The position numbers and the translations under genes are program-made. This document shows positions 27,735 through 38,569 of a stretch of 64,000 nucleotides of DNA, one piece after another (within the stretch, counting starts at the first letter, position 1; each line of letters begins with the position of its first letter). The DNA is from Flectobacillus major DSM 103 (lineage in GTDB: Bacteria > Bacteroidota > Bacteroidia > Cytophagales > Spirosomataceae): positions 4,039,812-4,103,811 of the forward strand of contig NZ_KE386491.1 in the NCBI RefSeq assembly GCF_000427405.1, read 5' to 3'. The notes beneath the pieces are model-generated. The model was not told where the DNA came from and did not search any database. It worked only from the letters and a program-made list of their open reading frames with translations.

Positions 27735-30700
27735 ATGTCATTCAAAAAGAATAGAAAATTAAATAGTGACTTCCAAAAAGTAACTATCTCGTTGGCCTCA
27801 CCAGAGTCTATCCTTGAAGGCTCGCACGGTGAAGTTACCCAACCCGAAACTATCAACTATAGAACTTACAAGCCAGAAATGGGTGGTTTGTTCTGTGAGC
27901 GTATCTTCGGGCCAACGAAAGACTGGGAATGTCACTGCGGTAAATACAAGCGTATTCGCTATAAAGGTATCATTTGCGACCGTTGTGGCGTAGAAGTTAC
28001 TGAGAAAAAAGTACGTCGTGAGCGTATGGGACACATCGAGTTGGTGGTTCCGGTAGCTCACATTTGGTACTTCCGTAGTTTGCCTAACAAAATCGGTTAT
28101 TTGTTGGGGCTTTCTACCAAAAAATTAGACCAAGTTATTTACTACGAAAGATATGTTGTAGTACAAGCTGGTGTGAAAGAAGAAGATGGTGTAAACAAAA
28201 TGGACTTCTTAACTGAAGACGAATATTTGGACATTATCGACAAGCTTCCACGCGAAAACCAATTATTACCAGACGAAGACCCTCAGAAATTCATCGCTAA
28301 GATGGGGGCTGAGGCACTCGAAATGTTGTTGAAACGTACAGCGTTAGATGACCTTTCTTACAGCCTTCGTCACTCGGCAGCTAACGATACTTCTCAACAA
28401 CGTAAAGCTGAAGCTTTAAAACGCTTGAAAGTAGTTGAAGCTTTCCGTGAAGCAGGTACTCGTATCGAGAACAAACCAGAATGGATGGTAATTAAAATGG
28501 TCCCTGTAATTCCACCAGAATTACGTCCATTAGTACCTCTTGATGGTGGTCGCTTTGCTACGTCCGATTTGAACGACCTTTATCGTCGTGTGATTATTCG
28601 TAACAACCGTTTGAAGCGTTTGATCGAAATCAAAGCTCCTGAAGTAATCTTACGTAACGAAAAACGTATGCTTCAAGAGGCTGTTGACTCATTGTTTGAC
28701 AACTCTCGTAAAGTAAACGCAGTTCGTTCTGAAGGTAACCGTGCTTTGAAATCTCTTTCAGATATGTTGAAAGGTAAGCAAGGTCGTTTCCGCCAAAACT
28801 TGTTGGGTAAACGTGTTGACTACTCTGGTCGTTCGGTAATTGTTGTAGGTCCTGAATTGAAGATGCACGAGTGTGGTTTGCCAAAAGATATGGCAGCCGA
28901 GCTATTCAAGCCATTCGTTATTAGAAAGTTGATTGAGCGTGGTATTGTAAAAACCGTAAAATCAGCGAAAAAGATTGTAGATAGAAAAGACCCTGTAGTT
29001 TGGGATATTTTGGAAAACGTAATGAAAGGACACCCTGTTCTTCTCAACCGTGCTCCAACACTTCACCGTTTAGGTATTCAGGCATTCCAACCTAAGTTGA
29101 TTGAAGGAAAAGCTATCCAATTGCACCCACTTACTTGTACAGCCTTCAACGCCGACTTTGACGGTGACCAGATGGCGGTACACGTACCGCTAGGTCAAGA
29201 GGCTATCTTGGAAGCATCTCTTTTGATGTTGGCATCTCATAATATCTTGAACCCTGCCAACGGTGCTCCTATTACTGTACCTTCACAAGACATGGTTCTT
29301 GGGTTGTACTACGTAACTAAAGGACGTAGACATACTCCAGAATACCCTATCGTAGGAGAAGGTATGAAATTCTATGGCTTTGAAGAGGTAGTAATCGGTA
29401 TGAACGAAGGGCGTGTGTCTAAGCATGCTAATATCTCTGTAAAAGCAAAAGTACGTCAGGAAGATGGTTCTCTAAAAGAACAAATGGTAGATACCGTTGC
29501 AGGACGTGTATTGTTTAACCTTTGTGTTCCTGAAGAAGTAGGTTATATCAATGAATTGTTGACAAAGAAAAAATTGCAACAAATCATTTCTCAAGTATTT
29601 AAAATCTCTGGGGTAGCTCGTACGGCTAAATTCTTGGATGATATTAAAGAATTGGGTTATCAAATGGCCTTTAAAGGCGGTCTTTCAATGGGTATCGGTG
29701 ACATCATCGTACCAGAAGAAAAAGCTGACCTTATCACAAAAGCTACTGAAGATGTAGCAGCTGTTACCGACAACTACTTGATGGGTCTAATCACCGACAA
29801 CGAACGTTATAACGCTGTTATTGATATTTGGACGAAAGTGAACTCGAAAATCACAGATACGTTGATGAAGCAAATGGAAAATGACCAGCAAGGCTTCAAC
29901 GCTATCTTCATGATGATGCACTCAGGTGCTCGTGGTTCTCGTGAACAGATTCGTCAGTTGGGTGGTATGCGTGGTTTGATGGCAAAACCTCAGAAAAACC
30001 TTCAAGGTTCGGTAGGTGAAATCATCGAAAACCCAATCCTCTCTAACTTTAAAGAAGGCCTAGACGTACTTGAGTACTTTATCTCTACTCACGGTGCTCG
30101 TAAAGGTCTTGCCGATACAGCCTTGAAAACAGCCGATGCGGGTTACCTAACTCGTCGTCTGCATGACGTTGCTCAGGATGTAATCGTCAATGAAGATGAC
30201 TGTGGTACATTGCGTGGTATTCAAATCGCTGCTTTAAAAGACAACGAAGAAATCATCGAACCACTTTCTGAGCGTATCTTGGGCCGTGTGTCTATCCATG
30301 ATGTTCATGATCCAGTTACAGGTCAGTTGTTAATCACTGCAGGCGAAGAAATCAGCGAAGAGGCTGCTCTAAGCGTAGATGATACCGCAATTGATTCAAT
30401 CGAAATCCGTTCGGTATTGACTTGCGAAACACGTAATGGTGTTTGTGCTAAATGTTATGGCCGTAACCTTTCAACAGGTAGAATGGTAGGTATCGGTGAA
30501 GCTGTAGGGGTAATTGCTTCTCAGTCAATCGGTGAGCCAGGTACACAGCTTACTCTTCGTACATTCCACGTTGGGGGTACTGCTCAAAACGTAACATTAG
30601 ATGCTACAATCAAAGCCAAATTCGACGGTATTATCCGTTTTGAAGAAATGCGTACTGTAGCTTCTATCGATACTGAAGGAAATCCAGTAGAAATCGTAAT

Positions 30701-32063
30701 GGGACGTTCGGGCGAGGTTCAAATCGTTAACCCAACCACCAACCAAGTTTACATTGCCAACAACGTACCTTATGGTGCGTATTTGCGTGTGAAAGATGGA
30801 CAAACCATTACTAAAGGTGAAGAAATTTGTGCTTGGGACCCATACAACGCCGTTATCCTTTCTGAAGTAGATGGTATTGCCCAATTCGATGCAATTGAAG
30901 AAAATATCACTTACAAAGAAGAGGCCGATGAGCAAACAGGTTTAAGAGAGAAGGTTATTATCGAATCGAAAGATAAGACTAAAAACCCTTCAATCATTAT
31001 TGCTGTGAAAAATGGTGAAGATGTAGCATACAACGTTCCTGTGGCGGCTCGCCTGTCTATCGAAAATGGTGCAAAAATCAAGCCTGGTCAAATCTTAGCA
31101 AAAATTCCTCGTGCTGCTGGTAAAACTCGTGACATCACGGGTGGTCTTCCACGTGTAACAGAATTATTTGAGGCTCGTAACCCATCAAACCCTGCGGTTG
31201 TTTCTGAAATCGATGGTGTAATTACACTAGGAGGTATCAAACGTGGTAACCGTGAGATTTATGTGAAAGCTAAAGATGGTGCTGAACGTAAATACTTAGT
31301 TCCACTTTCAAAACATATCCTTGTTCAGAACAACGACTTTGTTCGTGCAGGTATGCCGCTTTCAGATGGTGCTATTACACCTTCAGATATTTTGGCAATC
31401 AAAGGGCCAACAGCTGTACAAGAATACTTAGTAAATGAAATCCAAGACGTTTACCGTCTGCAAGGTGTGAAGATTAACGATAAACACATCGAGTGTATCG
31501 TTCGTCAAATGATGCAGAAAGTAGAAATTGTTGATTCTGGAGATACGATGTTCTTGAACAACCAAAACGTTGACCGTTTTGCAGTACGTGAGGCAAACGA
31601 CGACATCCTTGACAAGAAAGTGGTAATGGATGCTGGTGACTCAGATAAAATGAAAGAGGGTATGATTGTAACAGCTCGTGCTTTACGTGACGAAAACTCT
31701 TCATTGAAACGCCGTGACTTAAAACTTGTAACGGTTCGTGATGCACAACCTGCTGTATCTCAACCAAACCTACAAGGTATCACTCAAGCGTCTTTGGGTA
31801 CAGAATCGTTTATTTCGGCGGCATCTTTCCAAGAAACTACCAAAGTATTGTCAGAAGCATCTATCCGTGCAAAAGCAGATGGTTTGGAAGGTTTGAAAGA
31901 AAATGTAATTGTAGGTCACTTAATTCCTGCAGGTACGGGTGTTCGCAAGTACCAAGATTATGTTATTACTTCAAAAGAAGAATTACAGCAAATCGAAACA
32001 GCAAAAGAGCAACAAGCACAACAAAAAGTTGGGGGCTATCGCAAAGCTCGTTGGATTGTGTAG
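27735..32063 (+). CDS. rpoC: DNA-directed RNA polymerase beta' subunit
   Basis: Catalytic beta' subunit, 1442 residues. The N-terminal zinc ribbon uses C66, C68, C81 and C84. The absolutely conserved magnesium loop NADFDGD is at 472-478, with D474, D476 and D478 as ligands. A second zinc site is seen in the [11 protein letters not shown] segment (about 897 onward). The C-terminal part includes the [13 protein letters not shown] trigger-loop-proximal motif. The length and domain order are usual for Bacteroidota, including the beta-rich insert after the trigger loop (about 960-1120). It ends at a strong terminator. Confidence 0.98.
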   Translation: MSFKKNRKLNSDFQKVTISLASPESILEGSHGEVTQPETINYRTYKPEMGGLFCERIFGPTKDWECHCGKYKRIRYKGIICDRCGVEVTEKKVRRERMGHIELVVPVAHIWYFRSLPNKIGYLLGLSTKKLDQVIYYERYVVVQAGVKEEDGVNKMDFLTEDEYLDIIDKLPRENQLLPDEDPQKFIAKMGAEALEMLLKRTALDDLSYSLRHSAANDTSQQRKAEALKRLKVVEAFREAGTRIENKPEWMVIKMVPVIPPELRPLVPLDGGRFATSDLNDLYRRVIIRNNRLKRLIEIKAPEVILRNEKRMLQEAVDSLFDNSRKVNAVRSEGNRALKSLSDMLKGKQGRFRQNLLGKRVDYSGRSVIVVGPELKMHECGLPKDMAAELFKPFVIRKLIERGIVKTVKSAKKIVDRKDPVVWDILENVMKGHPVLLNRAPTLHRLGIQAFQPKLIEGKAIQLHPLTCTAFNADFDGDQMAVHVPLGQEAILEASLLMLASHNILNPANGAPITVPSQDMVLGLYYVTKGRRHTPEYPIVGEGMKFYGFEEVVIGMNEGRVSKHANISVKAKVRQEDGSLKEQMVDTVAGRVLFNLCVPEEVGYINELLTKKKLQQIISQVFKISGVARTAKFLDDIKELGYQMAFKGGLSMGIGDIIVPEEKADLITKATEDVAAVTDNYLMGLITDNERYNAVIDIWTKVNSKITDTLMKQMENDQQGFNAIFMMMHSGARGSREQIRQLGGMRGLMAKPQKNLQGSVGEIIENPILSNFKEGLDVLEYFISTHGARKGLADTALKTADAGYLTRRLHDVAQDVIVNEDDCGTLRGIQIAALKDNEEIIEPLSERILGRVSIHDVHDPVTGQLLITAGEEISEEAALSVDDTAIDSIEIRSVLTCETRNGVCAKCYGRNLSTGRMVGIGEAVGVIASQSIGEPGTQLTLRTFHVGGTAQNVTLDATIKAKFDGIIRFEEMRTVASIDTEGNPVEIVMGRSGEVQIVNPTTNQVYIANNVPYGAYLRVKDGQTITKGEEICAWDPYNAVILSEVDGIAQFDAIEENITYKEEADEQTGLREKVIIESKDKTKNPSIIIAVKNGEDVAYNVPVAARLSIENGAKIKPGQILAKIPRAAGKTRDITGGLPRVTELFEARNPSNPAVVSEIDGVITLGGIKRGNREIYVKAKDGAERKYLVPLSKHILVQNNDFVRAGMPLSDGAITPSDILAIKGPTAVQEYLVNEIQDVYRLQGVKINDKHIECIVRQMMQKVEIVDSGDTMFLNNQNVDRFAVREANDDILDKKVVMDAGDSDKMKEGMIVTARALRDENSSLKRRDLKLVTVRDAQPAVSQPNLQGITQASLGTESFISAASFQETTKVLSEASIRAKADGLEGLKENVIVGHLIPAGTGVRKYQDYVITSKEELQQIETAKEQQAQQKVGGYRKARWIV

Positions 32064-32082
32064 TTTTAATGTTAGTTATATC

Positions 32083-32115
32083 AAAGCCCTCAGACCAGCG
32101 TCTGAGGGCTTTTTT
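32083..32115 (+). terminator. Intrinsic terminator of rpoBC
   Basis: A GC-rich 11-bp stem (32085-32095 with 32100-32110), 4-base loop and a T-run directly after it. Confidence 0.93.
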
Positions 32116-32490
32116 ATTGCTCCTGTTTTTTTATCAGATTCTCAAGGCTTATATTAGATTATCTTTTGAATGTAAGGTTTTGATTAATAATTTATTATAT
32201 CCATTTTAAGGCTTCAGCTAAAACGAAGAATATGAGCGAAAATAACTACCCAAATGAAGTACAATCGAATGTTTTCCAACAGTTGTGTATAGCCCTATAA
32301 AAGTATTTACTAGAAAAAAGTAAACCTGAAAAACAAATACCCAAAGGAGTAGACCATTGAAATTTTATTAGAACGATAGTTTTTTAAGGAAATATTAACT
32401 TTATTGAAAGGAATTTAGCTAATTCATTTGCTTGATAGGCTGATGTTTTTGCTTAAATTTGAAAAACAATCATTTTTTAGATATACTATT
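32116..32490. other. Gene-free AT-rich stretch before the DUF3467 gene
   Basis: About 375 bases with no credible gene. Frames in it are short and lack start context. I see no clear promoter match or repeat. Confidence 0.4.
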
Positions 32491-32811
32491 ATGGCAGAGC
32501 AACAAGAAGAGAACCAAATTAATGTAGAATTGACAGAAGAAATGGCAGAAGGCGAATACGTAAACCTTGCTATGATTGCTCACTCGCAAAGTGAATTTGT
32601 CATTGACTTCATCAAAATGATGCCTGGACTACCCAAAGCAAGAGTAAAATCAAGAGTTATATTGACACCCGACCATGCCTACCGACTTTTGAATGCTTTG
32701 AAAGAAAATATTGCCAAATATGAGGATGCTTATGGCACTATTTCCGATGAACAAAGCCCTATCGGGTTTCAATTTCCAACCAATTATAATGGCCCAATCG
32801 GTGAAGCTTAG
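32491..32811 (+). CDS. DUF3467 family protein
   Basis: A 106-residue acidic, soluble protein of the DUF3467 family, whose function is unknown. The N-terminus (MAEQQEENQINVEL) leads into the family core GEYVNLAMIAHSQSEFVIDF and the KARVKSRVILTPDHAYRLL helix. The frame is open back to 32428, but ATG 32491 starts exactly where family similarity begins. I recall this gene lying downstream of rpoC in many Bacteroidota, which hints at a link to transcription; here it is separated from rpoC by a terminator and about 375 bases. Confidence 0.82.
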   Translation: MAEQQEENQINVELTEEMAEGEYVNLAMIAHSQSEFVIDFIKMMPGLPKARVKSRVILTPDHAYRLLNALKENIAKYEDAYGTISDEQSPIGFQFPTNYNGPIGEA

Positions 32812-32822
32812 TGAGGTATATG

Positions 32823-32914
32823 TTGAAATAAATGATGCTATTTCAATAATATATTCCTAACTTTCATCAAATACAGCATTTCACTGGAATACTATATTTT
32901 CGGTGAAATGCTGT
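32823..32914. terminator. Two perfect hairpins after the DUF3467 gene
   Basis: The first has 8-bp arms (32823-32830 with 32839-32846). The second has 12-bp arms (32873-32884 with 32903-32914) and an 18-base loop. Neither has a long T-run; they probably end or stabilise the transcript. Confidence 0.5.
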
Positions 32915-33079
32915 TATGAGTACCTTTTATTCCGCTATAAAAGAGTATTATTCGAGCTACCATTCTTATGTTTTAGACTCATCAACTATATAACTTTAAA
33001 TTATATCCCTAAAATAGAGTAGAATCATACTGATTTTTTACTTTCTGTATCAAGTATTTACATTTTATTTCGTTGTGTG

Positions 33080-34531
33080 ATGAATCTTAAACTAACAAAA
33101 TCGTTGTTATCAACAACTGCTAATCAACTAAAAAATCAAGTCCAATTACCTGATGAAAAGTTATTTAGTCTTCCCGAAAAGGTACTACAGTTCGGAACGG
33201 GTGTACTTTTGAGAGGGCTATGTGATTATTTTATTGATAAAGCCAACAAACAGGGTATTTTCAATGGCAGGATTGTGGTTGTGAAATCTACGGATAAAGG
33301 TGGTGCAGATGAATTTAATGAGCAAGATGGCCTTTTTACACATTGTATTAAAGGACTTGAAAATGGAAAACTTGTAGAAGAAACCATTATCAACTGTTCT
33401 ATTTCTCGTACATTATCGGCTCGTTCGCAATGGCAAGATATTTTAGCATGTGCTCATAATCCTGAAATGCAGGTAGTTATTTCAAATACAACCGAGGTGG
33501 GTATTGCTTTGCTCGAAACAGATAAAGTAACGTCTTCGCCGCCACAATCTTTTCCTGTAAAACTTTTAGCTTTCTTGTATGAAAGATGGAAGGTATTTGG
33601 TGGAACTGCCCAAAGTGGAATGGTTATTATTCCAACAGAGCTAATAGTAGGGAATGGCGACAAGCTGCAAGGAATTGTACTTGAACAAGCTCACCGCAAT
33701 AACCTTGAACCTGAGTTTATCGAATGGATTGAAAATCACAATCGCTTCTGTAATTCGTTGGTAGATAGGATTGTGCCGGGTAAACCCGAAAATTCTACTG
33801 AAATTCTACAAAAGTTAGGCTATGACGACGACTTGTTGGTAATGTCGGAAGTATACCGCTTATGGGCTATTCAGGGCGATGAGTATGTAAAAAAAGTACT
33901 AAGTTTTGCCCAGGTCGATGAAGGGGTAATAATAGATAAAGACATAGAGATTTATCGTGAGCTAAAACTTCGCTTACTCAACGGAACACACACTTTAACG
34001 TCGGGTATGGCTTATTTATTGGGCTTTAAGTATGTAAAAGATGTAATGTCAAATGGTTACTTGAGTCGAATAATCACAAACCTTATGCTAGGCGAATTAG
34101 CTTTGGCTATTCCTTATAAAGTAGATTCTAAAGTAGCCGACCGTTTTGGTAGAATGGTTTTAGACCGATTCCGTAATCCATATATTAATCATAAGTTGTT
34201 AGATATTACGGTGCAGTATACTACTAAAATGCGAATGCGAAATATTCCTATTTTGTTAGAATATTACCGCCAGTTTGGTCGAGCTCCTGAGCTATTTGCA
34301 ATGGGGTTTGCGGCATATCTTCAATTTATGCACGCTATCAAAGAGGTAAATGGCGTGTATTATGGCGAGTGCAATGGCGAACATTATGCTATTACTTGTA
34401 ATTACGCTCCTTATTTTTATGAAGCTTGGAATGACTTTGATTTGCATAAAGTATTGTCGAATACAAGTCTATGGGGCGAAGATTTGACCAAACTCAAGGG
34501 GTTTGAGGAGTCTGTAGCAAAATACTTATAA
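33080..34531 (+). CDS. uxaB: Tagaturonate reductase (altronate oxidoreductase)
   Basis: NADH-dependent reduction of D-tagaturonate to D-altronate in galacturonate breakdown. The 483 residues match the length of E. coli UxaB. The nucleotide-binding start is VLQFGTGVLLRG, and family blocks SNTTEVGI, IIPTELI, FCNSLVDRIVPG and RLLNGTHT (substrate lysine/asparagine region) are in order. The mannitol-dehydrogenase family also contains fructuronate reductase (UxuB), but the blocks fit UxaB better. A GTG at 33077 is also in frame; ATG 33080 is chosen. It is followed by its own terminator and then kdgK. Confidence 0.87.
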   Translation: MNLKLTKSLLSTTANQLKNQVQLPDEKLFSLPEKVLQFGTGVLLRGLCDYFIDKANKQGIFNGRIVVVKSTDKGGADEFNEQDGLFTHCIKGLENGKLVEETIINCSISRTLSARSQWQDILACAHNPEMQVVISNTTEVGIALLETDKVTSSPPQSFPVKLLAFLYERWKVFGGTAQSGMVIIPTELIVGNGDKLQGIVLEQAHRNNLEPEFIEWIENHNRFCNSLVDRIVPGKPENSTEILQKLGYDDDLLVMSEVYRLWAIQGDEYVKKVLSFAQVDEGVIIDKDIEIYRELKLRLLNGTHTLTSGMAYLLGFKYVKDVMSNGYLSRIITNLMLGELALAIPYKVDSKVADRFGRMVLDRFRNPYINHKLLDITVQYTTKMRMRNIPILLEYYRQFGRAPELFAMGFAAYLQFMHAIKEVNGVYYGECNGEHYAITCNYAPYFYEAWNDFDLHKVLSNTSLWGEDLTKLKGFEESVAKYL

Positions 34532-34544
34532 CAGTAAAGCCAAG

Positions 34545-34577
34545 AATCACGTATCAGTTATTGAGCGTGATTTTTTT
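34545..34577 (+). terminator. Intrinsic terminator of uxaB
   Basis: AATCACG (34545-34551) pairs with CGTGATT (34566-34572) across a 14-base loop, and the stem leads into seven T. Confidence 0.75.
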
Positions 34578-34677
34578 GACTATAGTAGATTTCACTAAAA
34601 GAGGTTTGTAATAGTGTATATGCTTGTTATCTTTAAGATAAATACTTTTACCACTACTCATTTATACCTTTTAGTAC

Positions 34678-35685
34678 ATGAAAAAAGTAATTACTTTCGG
34701 GGAGGTCATGATGCGACTAACAACCCCTAGTTTTGCTCGTTTTGCACAAGCTACGTCCTTAAATATTAATTTTGGGGGTGGAGAGGCCAATGTGGCCTCC
34801 TCGTTGGCTTTATTGGGTATTCCAAGTAGCCATGTAACACAGTTTCCTGACAATGATTTAGGTCGTGCAGCAGCTGCTACTTACCTAAAATTTGGCGTGG
34901 GAACAGAATATATGTTGTTTGGAGGAGAAAGACTTGGTATATATTATGTTGAGCAGGGGGCGGCTATGCGTGCTTCTAAAGTAGTTTATGACCGATTTAA
35001 TTCTGCCTTTGCCAACCTTGTGCCAAGTGATTTTGATTGGCACAATATTCTCAAAGATGCTCAGTGGTTTCATTTTACAGGAATAACCCCTGCTATTTCG
35101 GCTTCGGCTGCTCAGGCATGTTTGGAGGCCGTCAAAGTAGCTCATAGCTTAGGCATACCAGTTTCGGCCGATGTGGGTTATCGCAAGAACCTATGGCAGT
35201 GGGGAAAAAAGCCCCATGAGGTAATGCCCGAATTAATTGCTTATTGCGACATTATCGTTTGTAGCAAAGGCGATGCCTCAGATATGTTTGGTATTGAACC
35301 CAATGATGAAAAAGGAAGCTTTAAGTCTATTTGTCAGCAATTACAAACTCGCTTTCCCAAAATAAAGAAAATCCTTAATACCAAAAGAGGCCAACTGTCG
35401 GCCTCGCATAACACCTTGTCTGGGCAGTGCTGGAATGGCACTGAAATGTTAAAGACTTCAACCATTGATATTCCTAATATTGTGGATAGAATAGGCGGCG
35501 GCGACGCATTTTTAGCAGGGTTTATTTATGGTGAACTAATCTATCAGGATACCCAAAAAGCATTGGAATTTGGAGTAGCTGCTTCTGCCTTGAAACATAC
35601 CATTGAAGGTGATTTTAATTTGGTTACAGTATCTGAAATAGAAATGGTAATGAAAGGCGACGTAAGTGGTAAACTCAAAAGGTAA
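34678..35685 (+). CDS. kdgK: PfkB-family sugar kinase, probably 2-keto-3-deoxygluconate kinase
   Basis: Ribokinase-family protein of 335 residues predicted to phosphorylate 2-keto-3-deoxy-D-gluconate, the point where glucuronate and galacturonate routes meet. The N-terminal substrate loop NFGGGEANVASSLALLG and the C-terminal PfkB signature DRIGGGDAFLAGFIYG, with catalytic aspartate in GGGDA, are intact. The assignment to KDG rather than another sugar rests on the neighbours uxaB and uxuA. It is convergent with the MocR gene, whose stop lies 2 bases away. Confidence 0.82.
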   Translation: MKKVITFGEVMMRLTTPSFARFAQATSLNINFGGGEANVASSLALLGIPSSHVTQFPDNDLGRAAAATYLKFGVGTEYMLFGGERLGIYYVEQGAAMRASKVVYDRFNSAFANLVPSDFDWHNILKDAQWFHFTGITPAISASAAQACLEAVKVAHSLGIPVSADVGYRKNLWQWGKKPHEVMPELIAYCDIIVCSKGDASDMFGIEPNDEKGSFKSICQQLQTRFPKIKKILNTKRGQLSASHNTLSGQCWNGTEMLKTSTIDIPNIVDRIGGGDAFLAGFIYGELIYQDTQKALEFGVAASALKHTIEGDFNLVTVSEIEMVMKGDVSGKLKR

Positions 35686-35687
35686 GG

Positions 35688-37136
35688 TCAAATGATTTCA
35701 CCTAAAAGATGTATTGCTTCGTCTAGTTCTTTTAAATTCATAGAGGCAAAACCTAGCCTACAGGCATTGACAGGCCGATAAACAATACCATTAGGAAAAT
35801 ATAAGCCTTTTTGTAGGGCTTTTTCGGCTACTTTAGGCAAAGAAATGTTGTCAGCAAATTTTGCCCAAATGGCCATACCACCATCTGGTACTTTAAACTG
35901 AATGTTGTTTCCCAAAACATCTTTTAGGGTTTTACAAGCAAAGTCTCGTCGTTGATGATACTCTTTCAGTGCTTTGGCCGAATGTCTTTTTAGTGTTCCA
36001 TCTTCAAGCATATCAGCCAAGCAACATTCTAAAATGGTATCCCCTTGGCGGTCGATAATACGCCGTATCTTTCCTAATTCATTAATGATTTTTTCAGAAG
36101 CTATCACATAGCCAACCCGAAATGTCGGGGCGATTTTTTTGGTAAATGAACCAATATAAATAACCCATCCGCTAGAGTCGGCACTTGCCAAAGGTAAAAT
36201 GGGTTTGTTAGAATAGTGATAATCGTAGTCATAATCATCTTCTATAATAAAGAATCCATACTTTTCGGCCAAATTTAGTAGCTGAATACGTCTTTCGGGC
36301 TTTAATGTTACTGTAGTGGGGTGATAATGGTGCGAGGTAACATATACAGCCTTGATAGTTTGTGTTGTACATATTTCCTCCAGCACATCTATAACCATGC
36401 CATCTTCATCTACAGGTATCGTCAACAATTCTGCTCCAAAATGCTCAAATGTAATATTGGTTGCTAAATAGCTCATTTGTCCTACCACTACTTTGTCGCC
36501 CAGACGTATCAATGCCGATGCTACCAAATAAATACCCATCTGGCTTCCTCGTGTGCTAATTAGTTGATTAGGATTAATAGACAATCCCCTTGTTTGATTT
36601 AGCAAAAAAGATAGTGTTTCTCTAAAACGAATATGCCCTAATATGTTACTATACTGTAAAATAGATGGTTCGCCGTAACGAATATAATGAGCATACAAAC
36701 GAGCAAGGGCATCACGAGGGGCTAATCTTACATCTGGTAGGCCATCGTTGAAAGCCAATCGTTGCTCAATATTAATGGGTATTTGGATAGGGTAATTTTG
36801 GAGGAAATCATGAGGAGCAACCACCTCGTTATTGGTGTTTATTTTAGCAGTTTTTAGGGCTTTGGGTTGAATATTGGGAAGCGTATTGCTAACATAAGTC
36901 CCTTTTTGGGGCACAACTTCAATCCAGCCCTGTGCATATAGCTCGTCGAAGGCCGCTACAACGGTTTGTCTATTTACTTCTAAAAGTAGTGCCAATTGCC
37001 TTGTACCTGTTAGTAAACTTCCTTTTTTGATAACCCCAGCCTGTATTTGCTGAATAATACCATTGGCTATTTGTACATACAAAGGCAGCGAATGTTTTTT
37101 GTTAATAGGAATCAAAGATTTGTAAGGAATTTCCAT
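35688..37136 (-). CDS. MocR/PdxR-type regulator (GntR HTH fused to aminotransferase-like domain)
   Basis: A 482-residue PLP-dependent transcription regulator. Residues 18-83 form a GntR winged helix (LPLYVQIANGIIQ, then LEVNRQTVVAAFDELYAQG). Residues from about 130 form a fold-type I aminotransferase domain with HHYHPT (269-274), the acidic EDDYDYDY block (299-306) and the PLP lysine K333 in GSFTKK. MocR proteins commonly control PLP synthesis or amine metabolism and often the divergent gene; here that gene is a PNPOx-fold flavoprotein, which supports a PdxR-like role. Two TGGACTA repeats lie in the shared promoter region. Confidence 0.88.
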   Translation of the reverse strand: MEIPYKSLIPINKKHSLPLYVQIANGIIQQIQAGVIKKGSLLTGTRQLALLLEVNRQTVVAAFDELYAQGWIEVVPQKGTYVSNTLPNIQPKALKTAKINTNNEVVAPHDFLQNYPIQIPINIEQRLAFNDGLPDVRLAPRDALARLYAHYIRYGEPSILQYSNILGHIRFRETLSFLLNQTRGLSINPNQLISTRGSQMGIYLVASALIRLGDKVVVGQMSYLATNITFEHFGAELLTIPVDEDGMVIDVLEEICTTQTIKAVYVTSHHYHPTTVTLKPERRIQLLNLAEKYGFFIIEDDYDYDYHYSNKPILPLASADSSGWVIYIGSFTKKIAPTFRVGYVIASEKIINELGKIRRIIDRQGDTILECCLADMLEDGTLKRHSAKALKEYHQRRDFACKTLKDVLGNNIQFKVPDGGMAIWAKFADNISLPKVAEKALQKGLYFPNGIVYRPVNACRLGFASMNLKELDEAIHLLGEII

Positions 37137-37137
37137 C

Positions 37138-37167
37138 TGGACTACCTGATAAATAAAAAGTGGACTA
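37138..37167. promoter_or_regulatory. Direct repeat TGGACTA in the MocR/PNPOx divergent region, candidate operator
   Basis: TGGACTA occurs at 37138-37144 and 37161-37167, 23 bases start to start, about two helical turns. Direct repeats are the usual binding pattern reported for MocR regulators. A partial inverted copy (TCCAGT) follows at 37177. Confidence 0.45.
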
Positions 37168-37233
37168 ATAAATACATCCAGTAAATTTAGAATTTTGTGT
37201 CAATAGTTTTAGAAATTAACTCAGCTAAATTTT

Positions 37234-37890
37234 ATGACAATACGCTCCATTACTAGCAGAACCAAACCGAGCCGTTTGGCCAAAAGAGGCAACTATGACG
37301 AAACACAGATTTATCAAATTTTGGATGAAGGGTTGTTTTGTCACATTGCATATACAGAAGAAGGTCAACCTATGATGATACCAACAGGGTATGGCCGAAT
37401 CGGGAACAAATTGTATATTCATGGCTCGGTAGGAAGCCATTTTATGCGTTGTCTAGCCGATGGACGAACCGTTTGTTTGGCAGTTTCACTTTTAGATGGT
37501 TTGGTATTGGCTCGTTCAGCATTTCATCATTCGGTCAATTATCGCTCTGTTATTCTTTTTGCAGCAGGAACAGTGGTGACAGACGAGCAAGAACGTTGGG
37601 ATGCCTTAGAGGCTTTTACAGACCATATTTTGCCTGGTAGATGGGCAGCAGTACGCCAGCCTACAGCATCCGAAATGCAAAAAACCATGGTAATTTCTTT
37701 TCCGATTGAAGAGGCTTCGGCCAAAATGAGGTCTGGTGACCCAAGCGATGACGAAGAAGACTATGATTTAACTGTGTGGGCAGGTGTTTTGCCACTAGAA
37801 GTTTTACCACTACCAGCTATTACCGACCCCAAAATGCGATTTGATACGGCCATTCCTGATAATGTCCAGCATTATTCCAGAAAAAAATAG
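37234..37890 (+). CDS. Pyridoxamine 5'-phosphate oxidase-fold family protein
   Basis: A 218-residue flavin-binding split-barrel protein of the type often annotated as nitroimidazole-resistance or PNPOx-like. Markers are DEGLFCHIAYTEEGQPMMIP near the N-terminus, GSVGSHFMR (FMN phosphate region) and SVNYRSVILFAAGTVV. It lacks the full pyridoxamine oxidase C-terminus, so a true PdxH function is not assured. It is transcribed divergently from the MocR gene across 97 bases, making it the probable target of that regulator. Confidence 0.8.
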   Translation: MTIRSITSRTKPSRLAKRGNYDETQIYQILDEGLFCHIAYTEEGQPMMIPTGYGRIGNKLYIHGSVGSHFMRCLADGRTVCLAVSLLDGLVLARSAFHHSVNYRSVILFAAGTVVTDEQERWDALEAFTDHILPGRWAAVRQPTASEMQKTMVISFPIEEASAKMRSGDPSDDEEDYDLTVWAGVLPLEVLPLPAITDPKMRFDTAIPDNVQHYSRKK

Positions 37891-37898
37891 CGTATAAT

Positions 37899-37931
37899 GT
37901 ATTAGAGAAGCTGTTTAAGCTTTTCTAATAC
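37899..37931 (+). terminator. Hairpin terminator after the PNPOx-like gene
   Basis: 14-bp arms (37899-37912 with 37918-37931, one wobble) with a 5-base loop, followed by a T-rich stretch. Confidence 0.65.
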
Positions 37932-38013
37932 AGCTTCTATTTTAATATCTACGGGCTAGCAATATCCTCATAGGTTTACATGGATTACTATTTACAAAAC
38001 AAATACATCAACT

Positions 38014-38304
38014 ATGTTAGAAATCAGACCAATATGCGAAAATTGTGGAAAAGCATTGCCAAATGAAAGCGAAGAAGCCATGATTTGTACTTTTGAATGC
38101 ACTTTTTGTAAAGATTGTGTTGAAAATATACTTGAAAATGTATGTCCTAATTGTGGTGGTGGATTTGAGAAAAGACCAACAAGACCCCAAGAAAAGCTAA
38201 ACAAATACCCAAGTAAAAAAGAACCTTACTTCAAACCTATCAATGTAGAAGCATTTGCAATACTTAAAAAAGCAAAAAAAGATATAAAGCCCTATGAACG
38301 ATAA
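38014..38304 (+). CDS. DUF1272 family zinc-ribbon protein
   Basis: A 96-residue protein with eight cysteines in four CxxC-like pairs (C8/C11, C25/C29, C32/C35, C44/C47), arranged like a small RING or double zinc ribbon; this is the DUF1272 layout (EIRPICENCGKALP at the start, VCPNCGGGF later). The C-terminal half is Lys-rich and without motif. The function is unknown. It is monocistronic, flanked by gaps of about 120 and 265 bases; the downstream gap shows nothing identifiable. Confidence 0.8.
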   Translation: MLEIRPICENCGKALPNESEEAMICTFECTFCKDCVENILENVCPNCGGGFEKRPTRPQEKLNKYPSKKEPYFKPINVEAFAILKKAKKDIKPYER

Positions 38305-38569
38305 TGAGCCTGTTTGATTGAAAGGCTTTGCTATAGAATGAATAAACTCAAGAAGATATTCTGCCTTTGAGAAAAATATAACAGCTTTCAAATAGTATAG
38401 CACTACAGGCAAAATAAAGAATAGATAATGAAACTCGTTTTTTCTAGGGTAAATTTTAAGACCAAACGCCTTTAGTAGTATAAACAAGGTAAATACCACG
38501 GCAAGTTGCTAAATTGATGTATTTATCGCATAATATTGTTCATTCGTTATTTCAAATTAAGATATTAGT

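Noticed and set aside
37338-37640. 100-residue frame overlapping the PNPOx-like gene on the same strand
   Set aside because: It is an out-of-frame reading of the flavoprotein gene with improbable composition.
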